Source: Ch71 sp050945695 (GTDB lineage: Bacteria; Chloroflexota; Anaerolineae; DRVO01). From it: a stretch of 12,556 nucleotides of DNA. The translations under genes and the position numbers were made by a program. Positions 6,196 to 12,556 of this stretch are shown here, one piece after another. The notes under the pieces were generated by a model. It saw only the letters and a list, made by a program, of their open reading frames with translations. It was not told where the DNA came from and did not search any database. Position 1 is the stretch's first letter, and each line of letters begins with the position of its first letter. The stretch spans positions 1-12,556 of the forward strand of contig JBMNTK010000111.1 of assembly GCA_050945695.1 (NCBI GenBank), in the 5' to 3' direction.

Positions 6196-8124
6196 CTAGC
6201 CGCGCGCTAAGGCATAGGGCTGGATGTAGTCGCCCAGGGCTGCTTGTGCCTCCTCCAGGCGTCGCCGCTGTTCCTCCAGTGCTTCTAGGAGCATGGGCGG
6301 GGTGTCCAGAACCTGATTGCGGTAGATGGCCAGGATGCGCTCTATCTTGGCCAGATTCTGCGGTACCCGCAAGGTGAACTGCTGCACGTAGGCTTCCCGG
6401 GTGTAGCTCTTCCCCAGGACCTCCTCGAACAGGCGGGCGAGGTCCTCGTACAGGGGGATAAGCCCAGTGGGGGTCCGTATAGCATCCACCTCATCGTGGA
6501 CCCGGAGCTCCATCCACTTCAGCCATACCTTCTTGTCCAGCTTGCTGTTGAGCCACCGGCCCTGCGCATCCTGCAGGAAGTAGTTGACCGAGAAGATGCG
6601 CGGCGGACGGGTAAGGCCCTCGCCAATGCGGAGGTTGTCGGCGATATAGCGGCCGATGGTGATGGGCAGGAAGTCCAGGTTGGACATGGGGTTGAACTCC
6701 CGCACGCCCTCGGCGCCCAGGGTGGCTGCTGTGGTCTGAGACTCGAGCGTCGCCCCCTTGGTGGCAATGCCGTGGAACCAGTCGAAGGCTTCCTCCACCG
6801 GCACCCAGGTGTCGTAATCGCGGCCCCCATAGATGATGCCCGCCACCGGCACCCCCTCTGGGTCGTCCAGCGCCGGGTCGGTGTTCTCGAGCAGGGGCAG
6901 CGAGAGGGTGAACCGGGCGTTGGGGTGGGAAGGCGGGATCTGCTTGCCGCCCTTGTCCAGCTTGCCCGGGAACCAAGGCCCCAAGTGGTTGATCCCCTCA
7001 GGGGGCGGCGGGGTGCCCTTGTCCAGCCAGTGAGTGTAGCCGTCTGGGGTCACCAGCACATTGGAGAAGATGATCTCACCTGGCGAATGGAGCGCCTTCC
7101 AGAGGATGGGATCGTCCTTCTCGTTGACGCCCTGGATGATCCCGAAGATGCCCCGTTCCACGTTCACGGCTCGCAGCTCACCGTCGATATTGCGCAGGTA
7201 GGCGATGTCGTCGCCCACTATGGTCTCGCCCACCAGCATAGAGGTGGACGTCTTGCCGCACAGCGAGGGATAGGCGCCGGTGAAGTAGCTTATCCGGCCG
7301 CCGGGCCCGCTCACGCCCATGATGAACATGTGCTCACAGAGCCAGCCCTCTGCGGAGGCCTTCTTGATGGCCAGACGCATAGCCAGTTTCTTGAGGCCGA
7401 TGGTGTTGCCACCGTACTGGGTGTTGGTGCTGTAGACGGTGTTGTCCTGGACGTCAATGTACACCCGGCGCTGGTCAATGTTCTTGCTGACGTGGTTTTC
7501 CAGCTCCCCGGCGGAGTGTACGAACCGGAAGAACTCGGCCTTCGGGCCCAGGCGCACGAACTCGTCGTAGGCCTGACGGTAGAGAAGGTCCTCGTTGTGG
7601 GCCACGTACGCCGAGTCGGTGAGCTGTACGGCGAGGTTGCTGAAGACCGAGCCGACTGGCCCCAGCGAGAAGAAGCGCACGTACATGGTGTGCCCCGCCA
7701 TGATGCCGTCCAGTCGCTCCATGACGTCGGCCAGGCCCTCGTCTCGGTCCAGCGTCTCGAACTGGGGCCCGAGCTCTACGCCCTTGGGTAGCAGCAACCG
7801 AGTGTTCTTGCGGTCGCGGGCCTGGTCGAGGGGGCTGTCGAAGTGGTAGGTGTGGCCGGGCGTGGCGAGGGGAGTCTCCTCCCCATCGCGGATGGCGGCC
7901 TCACGGATGTACTGGATGTCTTCGGGGTCATCGGTGGCCACGAAGACGGCATCGGGCCGGCATAGCCTCAGGAAGCGAGCGATAAACTCGTTGACGTCGT
8001 CGTTCCCGATGCGCTCAAGTTTGACGAACTGCTCCGGATCGAGACGAGATCGGAGGTACTCTGTCGCATTGCCGACCATAGAATCTGGACTCCTCGGGAT
8101 TCCGATCGTGGGCTTAGAGGCCAT
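6196..8124 (-). CDS. pckG: Phosphoenolpyruvate carboxykinase, GTP type
   Basis: This enzyme of up to 642 residues interconverts oxaloacetate + GTP and PEP + CO2 + GDP, the gluconeogenic exit from C4 acids. Key features are YGGNTIGLKK (237-246, substrate and metal site), the phosphate loop with the PEPCK-specific cysteine, YPSLCGKTSTSM (285-296, C289/K291/T292), VGDDIAYL (303-310, metal aspartate) and VERGIFGIIQGVN (322-334). The ending of the P-loop, KTSTSM, is closer to my recollection of archaeal and thermophile GTP enzymes than to the vertebrate type. Start choice is uncertain. The ATG at 8124 overlaps the larA end by 11 nt and has only GAGG upstream. The ATG at 8079 (residue 16, MVGNATEYL) has GAGGAG 10 nt upstream and matches the usual family N-terminus better, giving 627 residues. 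It follows larA and precedes the malic enzyme in one unit. Confidence 0.95.
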   Translation of the reverse strand: MASKPTIGIPRSPDSMVGNATEYLRSRLDPEQFVKLERIGNDDVNEFIARFLRLCRPDAVFVATDDPEDIQYIREAAIRDGEETPLATPGHTYHFDSPLDQARDRKNTRLLLPKGVELGPQFETLDRDEGLADVMERLDGIMAGHTMYVRFFSLGPVGSVFSNLAVQLTDSAYVAHNEDLLYRQAYDEFVRLGPKAEFFRFVHSAGELENHVSKNIDQRRVYIDVQDNTVYSTNTQYGGNTIGLKKLAMRLAIKKASAEGWLCEHMFIMGVSGPGGRISYFTGAYPSLCGKTSTSMLVGETIVGDDIAYLRNIDGELRAVNVERGIFGIIQGVNEKDDPILWKALHSPGEIIFSNVLVTPDGYTHWLDKGTPPPPEGINHLGPWFPGKLDKGGKQIPPSHPNARFTLSLPLLENTDPALDDPEGVPVAGIIYGGRDYDTWVPVEEAFDWFHGIATKGATLESQTTAATLGAEGVREFNPMSNLDFLPITIGRYIADNLRIGEGLTRPPRIFSVNYFLQDAQGRWLNSKLDKKVWLKWMELRVHDEVDAIRTPTGLIPLYEDLARLFEEVLGKSYTREAYVQQFTLRVPQNLAKIERILAIYRNQVLDTPPMLLEALEEQRRRLEEAQAALGDYIQPYALARG

Positions 8125-9406
8125 TGGGGCCTCGGAGGACTGTCAGAAGCGAATGGGGTGCGACCAGGACTTCGGCGTCCGGACGGGTCCACTGCCGGGC
8201 GAGCTCGAGAGCCTCGGACATCGTGTCTGCAGCCGACATGTGGCAGGCCTTGACGTCATCGGCCGCCTCGCTGCCGACGAAGATGACCTTGCAGCCCTGC
8301 AGGGCCCGGGACAGCAGGTAGGAGCGCTGCTCGCCCGCCATGGTAACCCGGTCTCGCAAGGCCGCCACAATCTGGTCCGGCCCAGGATGGGCGCGCATCG
8401 CCTCGGCGAAGCGCTGCTCGCCCACACCCTGACCCACGCCCTCAGCGCAAGGGGCAGGGATTATGATCACGCCGCCGGGCACGAGGACCTGGGTGGGGGC
8501 GAAGTAGACATAAGTCACGGCCCTGGAAGCCTGGTAGACGTTGGCGTCCTTGGGATGACCCACTCCCGCCACCACGATGTCGTAGCGGCGGTCGAGCTGA
8601 ACCTCGTAGAGGTCCCGGGCATGAGCCACCAGGTGCTCCAGGGTGGCCTGGGGCTCACCGGCGTCCACTTCCACCACGTTGCCGTCCCCGTCCTTGAGAA
8701 CGTTGACCACGAAGCGCAGGCCGGCGCGGCGGGCCGACTCTGTCAGGGCCTCGTGGAAGGGGTTGCCCTCCAGGTTGCCCAGCCTCACCCCTTCCCGTTC
8801 GATCATGCCGGGGGAGTGGGTGGCGGCGATGGTGGGCTCTCCGCCTGCGCCCACGGCCACCGTCTTGCGCCCGCCCGAGAAACCGGCGTACTGATGGGGC
8901 TCCACCACGCCCGTGGCCAGGAGCAGGTCGGCTTCCACGGCGTGTCGGCTGACCCAGAGGGGGATACCCTCGTGGTCTCCTAGGTGGACGAGGTCTGACA
9001 CTGAGCGGGGCTGAGAGTCCAGGACGCGGTAGGAGGCCACGACGTCGGCGCCGAGCTTGGCGACCTTCTCCTCGTGGGTGCTGGGCCGATGCATGCCCAC
9101 CCCGCACAGCAGGGTCACGTCCTCGCGCCGAACCCCGGCAGCGTGGAGCTCCCTGAGGAGTGCGGGCACCAGCACGTGGTCTGGAACCTCGCGGGTGGCG
9201 TCAGTGAAGACGATGCAAACCTTCTGGCCTGGTTTGGCCAGCTCAGCCAGGGACGGACCGGCCACCGGCTCCCGGAGCGCGGCCTCGGTGGCCTGGACCA
9301 GGTCCACCGGCGTACCGCGCCTGGGCTCGACGATGTCGGCCCGCATTCCAGGGGGCAGAGTGAACGTTACTTGACCGGTTCCGCAAGCTACCGAGTACTG
9401 CTGCAT
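8114..9406 (-). CDS. larA: LarA-family nickel-dependent 2-hydroxyacid racemase/epimerase
   Basis: This 430-residue protein resembles LarA, which racemises lactate by hydride transfer to a nickel-pincer nucleotide (NPN) cofactor. The family signature HQYAGFSGGRK (171-181) is complete. By alignment in my head to Lactiplantibacillus plantarum LarA (offset about 3), D69/R72 (FTDATR), H106 (GMHRPS), H171, K181 (the residue that tethers the cofactor), H197 (ATHSPG) and Q292 (YQAS) are kept, but the lysine expected at the QASKA position is R295. That change, and the existence of LarA relatives acting on malate, 2-hydroxyglutarate and other acids, means the substrate is not settled. Cofactor genes larB, larC and larE are not in this window. 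The ATG has GAGGT 6 nt upstream. It is the first gene of the unit with pckG (overlapping by 11 nt) and the malic enzyme, so lactate or malate is a natural guess. Confidence 0.92.
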   Translation of the reverse strand: MQQYSVACGTGQVTFTLPPGMRADIVEPRRGTPVDLVQATEAALREPVAGPSLAELAKPGQKVCIVFTDATREVPDHVLVPALLRELHAAGVRREDVTLLCGVGMHRPSTHEEKVAKLGADVVASYRVLDSQPRSVSDLVHLGDHEGIPLWVSRHAVEADLLLATGVVEPHQYAGFSGGRKTVAVGAGGEPTIAATHSPGMIEREGVRLGNLEGNPFHEALTESARRAGLRFVVNVLKDGDGNVVEVDAGEPQATLEHLVAHARDLYEVQLDRRYDIVVAGVGHPKDANVYQASRAVTYVYFAPTQVLVPGGVIIIPAPCAEGVGQGVGEQRFAEAMRAHPGPDQIVAALRDRVTMAGEQRSYLLSRALQGCKVIFVGSEAADDVKACHMSAADTMSEALELARQWTRPDAEVLVAPHSLLTVLRGPNGL

Positions 9407-9440
9407 TGGGCAACCTCACCCACCCGCGGGTAAAGCAAGA

Positions 9441-9467
9441 AGGGGAGCGGGCTCAAGCCGCTCCCCT
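9441..9467 (-). terminator. hairpin in the larA leader: terminator of degV or attenuator of larA
   Basis: A perfect 10-bp stem (9441-9450 paired with 9458-9467) has a 7-nt loop. On the minus strand it is followed by tcttgcttta, a moderately U-rich tail. It lies 157 nt past the degV stop and 34 nt before the larA ATG. Because a good promoter (9496-9524) lies upstream of it, the hairpin probably falls inside the larA transcript and may act as an attenuator. It could also end degV transcripts. Confidence 0.62.
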
Positions 9468-9495
9468 CTTCGGGAACACCCTCATAGCATTCTGT

Positions 9496-9524
9496 ATTCT
9501 AGGGCTATCGCGGCCCAGCGGCAA
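9496..9524 (-). promoter_or_regulatory. candidate promoter for larA-pckG-malic enzyme
   Basis: On the minus strand TTGCCG (9524-9519, four of six) and TAGAAT (9501-9496, five of six) are spaced by exactly 17 bp. The predicted transcription start is near 9489, giving a leader of about 83 nt that contains the hairpin at 9441-9467. Confidence 0.58.
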
Positions 9525-9551
9525 GGCAGAGGCTCGCCCGCTTCGCCGGGG

Positions 9552-9563
9552 GCTGGATCCAGC
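9552..9563. repeat. 12-bp perfect palindrome upstream of the larA promoter
   Basis: GCTGGATCCAGC is its own reverse complement. It is centred about 33 nt upstream of the -35 box of the larA promoter candidate, a position usual for an activator site. A perfect 12-mer palindrome is expected by chance a few times in a window of this length, so this is only a candidate operator. Confidence 0.25.
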
Positions 9564-9624
9564 GATCGGGGACGGAGCCGCCCGGGAGGGACTTGTTGCC
9601 CTGCGTCTGCTTTCTGCGGGCTCC

Positions 9625-10476
9625 CTAGGATAGCCACCTCTCGTCGTAGTAGCCGAGACCAATGGCCCCCGGCCCCACGTGGGTGCCGATCACCGGGCTG
9701 ATGGGCATGAGCTCGGGCCGTGCGCACCCCAGCACTCGCACCACGTCGTTGGCCAGCTCCTCGGCCGCCTCGAGGGCGGCGGCGTGGATCACGCCCACCT
9801 TCACGGTCTCGCCCGTGCCCCCGTTCTCCCGGGCCGCTTCGACCATGGTCTGTAGGGCCTTCTTCTTGCCGCGGACCTTGCCCCAGGCATTCACCACACC
9901 CTCGGTCAGGGTGAGGATGGGCTGAATACGAAGGAGCGAGGCAGCCAGGGCGCTGGCGCCACCGATTCGCCCACCCTTCTGCAGGTACTTGAAGGTATCA
10001 ATGGTGAAGAGCAGCTGCGAGCGGGACTTGATGATCTCCAGCTCCCGCAACAGCTCGGCCATGGTGGCGCCCTGCTCCGCCCGCTTGGCGGCATGCTGCA
10101 CCATCAGGCTGAGCGGCGCCGCGACGGACCAGCTATCGAAGACGGTGATCGGCAGGTCGGGGAGGGAACGCTGAGCGGCGACGGCGGAGGCCACGGTACC
10201 ACTGAGCTTGCCGGATATCAGGATGGCGAGCACCTCACTGCCGTCGGCGGCCTGGCGCCGGAAGGCGTCCTCGAACTCGCTGGCCGGCGGCTGCGATGTG
10301 GTAGGCAGTGTCGTGCACTGGGGCAGGAGCTGGTAGAACTCCTCGGCACTGATGTCAATGTGGTCGCGGTAGGTTGTGTCGGGGAAGATCACCCGCAGGG
10401 GGACGACCTCTATGCCATACTGCTCCAGGGTCGGCGCGGGGACGTTTGCGGTACTATCGGTCACTATACGAATCAC
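9625..10476 (-). CDS. degV: DegV-family fatty-acid-binding protein (FakB-like)
   Basis: The product has 283 residues from GTG at 10476. The frame stays open to a TTG at 10563, but there is no ATG and the extra 29 residues match nothing in the family, whereas MIRIVTDSTANVP is the usual DegV N-terminus. DegV proteins bind one long-chain fatty acid; FakB members present it to the kinase FakA for acyl-phosphate formation. The expected carboxylate and ligand residues are visible: TTSQPP (59-64), ISGKLSGT (87-94, S92), KGGRIGG (167-173, R170) and VIGTHVGPG (262-270, H266). The usual glycine-containing segment after VFDS is altered here to WSVAAPLS (115-122). No fakA is in the window. It is transcribed away from fabF from a shared promoter region and ends 218 nt before larA. 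The GTG has only a run of Gs (ggggg) upstream as a ribosome site. Confidence 0.92.
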   Translation of the reverse strand: MIRIVTDSTANVPAPTLEQYGIEVVPLRVIFPDTTYRDHIDISAEEFYQLLPQCTTLPTTSQPPASEFEDAFRRQAADGSEVLAILISGKLSGTVASAVAAQRSLPDLPITVFDSWSVAAPLSLMVQHAAKRAEQGATMAELLRELEIIKSRSQLLFTIDTFKYLQKGGRIGGASALAASLLRIQPILTLTEGVVNAWGKVRGKKKALQTMVEAARENGGTGETVKVGVIHAAALEAAEELANDVVRVLGCARPELMPISPVIGTHVGPGAIGLGYYDERWLS

Positions 10477-10584
10477 TGTACCCCCAAGGCGGTTCGAGTG
10501 GCGTTTCGGTACCGGTACAAACCCCGATCGGCGGCCCAAGATGCGAGGGCCCGAGATGAGCAAGAGGCTGGACGGGAATAGCCG

Positions 10585-10614
10585 ATGCTAGCGCGGCAGT
10601 GTCCGCTTTGTCAA
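10585..10614 (-). promoter_or_regulatory. promoter for degV
   Basis: On the minus strand a perfect TTGACA (10614-10609) and TAGCAT (10590-10585, four of six) are 18 bp apart. It predicts a leader of about 100 nt before the GTG start. The -35 box overlaps that of the divergent fabF promoter. Confidence 0.58.
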
Positions 10615-10637
10615 CAATATTGAGCCCGTGCTAGACT
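10608..10637 (+). promoter_or_regulatory. candidate promoter for fabF, overlapping the degV promoter
   Basis: TTGTCA (10608-10613, five of six) and TAGACT (10632-10637, four of six) are 18 bp apart. Transcription would begin near 10644, upstream of both possible fabF starts. Its -35 box occupies nearly the same bases as the degV -35 box on the other strand (TTGTCAACAA, 10608-10617). Confidence 0.48.
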
Positions 10638-10695
10638 ACCGCGCGTCGAGACGGCCCTCGTGGCCGGCTCAATCCTGCTGGAGTGTCCTCTGCGT

Positions 10696-11952
10696 ATGCC
10701 GTCGCCTCTAAACGAGTGGCACCGAGTGGTGGTCACCGGAATGGGCATCGTGTCGCCACTCGGCAACACGGTGTCGGAGTTCTGGAGCCGGTTGCTGGCG
10801 GGCGACTGTGGCATCCGGCCCATCGAGGCCTGGAACACGGAGGGCTTTCCCGCTCGGGTCGCCGGCCTGGTGGAGGGATTCGATCCAGAGCGCTACATGG
10901 AGCGCCAACAGGCGCGCCGGATGGATCGGTTCACCCAGTTCGCCGTGGCCGCCTCAGCCGACGCCGTGGCTGATGCCGGGCTGAACCTCGATGATGTGGA
11001 CCGGGACCGGATGGGGGTCGTGATCGGTACCGCCATCGCCGGCGTATCGGTGGTGGAGCGGGAGTCCCAGGTACTGGCCACGTCCGGCCCGCGCAAGGTC
11101 AGCCCCATGCTCATCCCGTCGGTGATCGGGAACATGGCCGCCTGCCTGGTTTCCATCAACCTGGGCATCACCGGCCAGGTGCTGTGCCCGGTCGGTGCTT
11201 GCGCCACCGGATGCATGGCGGTGGGGGACGCCTTCGACAAGATCGCCTCCGGAGCCCTCGACCTGGCGGTCGCGGGCGGGTCGGAGTCCATAACCACGCC
11301 GCTGGCCGTTGCCTCATTCGGGCGGTTGGGGGCGCTATCGCGGCGCAGCGATGACCTGTCGCTGGCCTGCCGACCGTTCGACGTGGACCGTGACGGCACC
11401 GTGCTGGCCGAGGGGGCGGCGGTGCTCCTGCTGGAGAGTGAGGAGCACGCCCGAGCTCGGGGGGCGAGGATCCTGGCCGAGGTTCGAGGCTACGGGCTGA
11501 CGGCGGACGCCTACCACGTAGCGGCCCCGGACCCGGATGGAACCGGTGCTGCCAAGGCCATGCGCGCTGCCCTAGCGCGGGCCGACCTGACGCCTGGTGC
11601 CATTGATTACGTCTGCGCTCACGGGACTGGTACGCCGCTGAACGACATCTCCGAGAGCCGCGCCATCGCCAGTGTCTTCGGCGAGACGGCGCCGGATGTT
11701 CCGGTCTCATCGGTCAAGTACAGCATGGGGCATACTCTGGGAGCCGCGGGAGCGGTGTCGTCGGTGGTGGCGGTGCAGGCTATCCGTGACGGGGTTGTCC
11801 CGGGCACGCTGAACTTGCGGCAGAAGGACCCAGAGTGCATCGTGAACGTTGTAGGTGAGAATATCGAGACCGAAGTGAAGACGGTGCTGGTCAATGCCTT
11901 CGGGTTCGGGGGCCAAAATGCCTCACTCGTCTTCAGCCACTGGCCCGGCTAG
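10696..11952 (+). CDS. fabF: Beta-ketoacyl-[ACP] synthase II (FabF-like)
   Basis: The product has 418 residues from ATG 10696. A GTG at 10660 would add 12 residues but has no clear ribosome site, and HRVVVTGMGIVSPLGN sits where a FabF N-terminus should. FabF condenses malonyl-ACP with acyl-ACP in fatty acid elongation. The thiolase-fold triad is present: C169 in ACATGCMAVGDAF, H309 in CAHGTGTPLND and H346 in KYSMGHTLGAAG, with K341 nearby. ALSRRSDDLSLACRPFDVDR is the usual gatekeeper-to-core stretch. Deviations from textbook FabF are LCPVGACATG (more often SSACATG), EGAAV for EGAGV, and two further cysteines (C164, C173) flanking the catalytic one. The upstream GGAG is 12 nt from the ATG, rather far. 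No ACP, KR or AT gene lies beside it, so a polyketide role has no support here. It runs divergently from degV. Confidence 0.93.
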   Translation: MPSPLNEWHRVVVTGMGIVSPLGNTVSEFWSRLLAGDCGIRPIEAWNTEGFPARVAGLVEGFDPERYMERQQARRMDRFTQFAVAASADAVADAGLNLDDVDRDRMGVVIGTAIAGVSVVERESQVLATSGPRKVSPMLIPSVIGNMAACLVSINLGITGQVLCPVGACATGCMAVGDAFDKIASGALDLAVAGGSESITTPLAVASFGRLGALSRRSDDLSLACRPFDVDRDGTVLAEGAAVLLLESEEHARARGARILAEVRGYGLTADAYHVAAPDPDGTGAAKAMRAALARADLTPGAIDYVCAHGTGTPLNDISESRAIASVFGETAPDVPVSSVKYSMGHTLGAAGAVSSVVAVQAIRDGVVPGTLNLRQKDPECIVNVVGENIETEVKTVLVNAFGFGGQNASLVFSHWPG

Positions 11953-11994
11953 GGTGCAGCTGGCAGAGGTCTTCTTGGGGGTGGCCTGGTGCGG

Positions 11995-12556
11995 ATGAAG
12001 GCAAATCGTGTCCGGGCAGCCGGGTTACTGGCCTGGATTGTAGCGTGCCTGCTCCTGATGCCCATCGGCGTATCGGCTCAGGAGTCGGTCGCCCACATTA
12101 GCTCCCCTCAGCCGGGCGCCCCGGTCCGGGAGGTGGTAGTAGTCACCGGTTCGGCGATACATCCTCGCTTCAGCTTCTACAAAGTCGAGTACGCGGTAGA
12201 GCCGGGCTCCAACTGGGTGGTCATCGGAGATACCTACCCCAACCAGGTGCGAGATGGGGTGCTGGTGCAGTGGGACACCCGGGGGGTGCCGGACGGCAGC
12301 TACAGCCTGCGGCTGTCCGTGGTGGACGAGACGGGCAACTACATCGAGGACATCGTCCGACAGATCGTGGTGGCCAACGCGGGGCCGGTAGAGACGGAGA
12401 CGCCGACGGTGACCGGCACGCCGCCAGAGGTCCTGACGGCGACGGCCGAGGCGGGCCCGACGCCCACGCCCACACCGCCGCCTCCCACGCCCACCGTGGT
12501 GATCGAGAACTCCATCATCAGCAGCCCCACCATCGCGGAAGTGAGCACTCAGGTGG
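11995..12556 (+). CDS. Secreted protein with Ig-like region and Pro/Thr linker (N-terminal part, cut by window edge)
   Basis: There are 187 codons, open at the right edge. The ATG at 11995 begins a signal peptide: basic MKANRVR, a hydrophobic core at about 9-24, and a likely signal peptidase I site after VSA (26-28), before QES. An in-frame GTG two codons upstream (11989) is an alternative; GGGGGTGG at 11977-11984 could serve either. Residues about 33-128 read as a beta-rich, Ig/Big-like module (ISSPQPGAPV, VVTGSA, FYKVEYAVEPGSNWVVIG, VQWDTRGVPDGSYSLRLSVV). A Thr/Pro/Glu-rich linker follows, including PTPTPTPPPPTPT at about 155-167. Such modules are common in exported proteins of Chloroflexota. 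The C-terminal part, which would tell its job (for example a wall anchor, peptidase or SH3 domain), is outside the window. It starts 42 nt after fabF and may be co-transcribed with it. Confidence 0.88.
   Translation, partial: MKANRVRAAGLLAWIVACLLLMPIGVSAQESVAHISSPQPGAPVREVVVVTGSAIHPRFSFYKVEYAVEPGSNWVVIGDTYPNQVRDGVLVQWDTRGVPDGSYSLRLSVVDETGNYIEDIVRQIVVANAGPVETETPTVTGTPPEVLTATAEAGPTPTPTPPPPTPTVVIENSIISSPTIAEVSTQV

Noticed and set aside
4623..6377. 584-codon open frame on the plus strand opposite the malic enzyme
   Set aside because: It is an antisense shadow of a complete malic enzyme with all catalytic motifs; its translation has no recognisable family and spans the terminator region.
6496..7791. 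431-codon open frame on the plus strand opposite pckG
   Set aside because: It is fully inside a confident PEP carboxykinase gene, in the antisense direction, with biased His/Gly/Val composition and no ribosome site considered convincing.
9453..9662. 69-codon minus-strand frame between degV and larA
   Set aside because: It overlaps the end of degV in another frame, is Arg/Ser/Pro-rich with no ribosome site, and contains the promoter and hairpin; only its last ten codons are worth a note as a leader frame.
12034..12048. lipobox (IVAC, residues 15-18) in the secreted protein
   Set aside because: The cysteine sits in the middle of the hydrophobic core, with a further hydrophobic stretch after it and a good signal peptidase I site at VSA, so a lipoprotein is less likely.

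Overview
The window is GC-rich chromosomal DNA from a free-living bacterium, with a strong preference for G or C at third codon positions. The proteins most resemble those of Chloroflexota (Anaerolineae-like). The clues are a two-helix, double zinc-ribbon membrane protein, a secreted protein with a Pro/Thr linker (PTPTPTPPPPTPT), and a PEP carboxykinase with a PSLCGKTS P-loop. The phylum is an inference from protein style. I see no tRNA, rRNA, CRISPR array, insertion sequence or prophage gene.

Layout. (1) Bases 1-755, plus strand: the last 48 codons of ruvB, then a very good extended -10 promoter and a small membrane zinc-ribbon gene. (2) Bases 767-793: a perfect 12-bp hairpin between convergent genes, with the pyk stop codon forming its loop. 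(3) Bases 779-4678, minus strand, read from right to left: yhhQ (queuosine precursor transporter), era (ribosome-assembly GTPase), a CBS-pair protein and pyk (pyruvate kinase). These are tightly packed: the yhhQ stop touches the era start, and 3 nt separate the CBS gene from pyk. (4) Bases 4731-4792: a terminator and a candidate promoter separate this unit from the next. (5) Bases 4818-9406, minus strand, right to left: a LarA-family nickel racemase, a GTP-type PEP carboxykinase and a malic enzyme; the first two overlap by 11 nt if pckG starts at its first ATG. (6) Bases 9407-9624: a promoter followed by a hairpin in what would be the larA leader. (7) Bases 9625-10476, minus strand: a DegV/FakB-type fatty-acid-binding protein. 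(8) Bases 10585-10637: back-to-back promoters sharing one -35 region. (9) Bases 10696-11952, plus strand: fabF (beta-ketoacyl-ACP synthase II). (10) Bases 11995-12556: the start of a secreted protein with an Ig-like region, cut by the window edge.

How the genes fit together. PEP carboxykinase, malic enzyme and pyruvate kinase together cover the PEP / pyruvate / oxaloacetate / malate node. A LarA-family 2-hydroxyacid racemase heads the same transcription unit, so lactate or malate stereochemistry may feed this node. DegV and FabF, transcribed divergently from shared promoter DNA, both handle acyl chains. Most genes are recognisable housekeeping genes. The less explained items are the LarA substrate, the larA leader hairpin, the zinc-ribbon membrane protein and the C-terminal clamp-like peptide of RuvB. 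No gap without a gene exceeds 300 bases; the two longest are about 218 nt each and hold the promoters and hairpin described.
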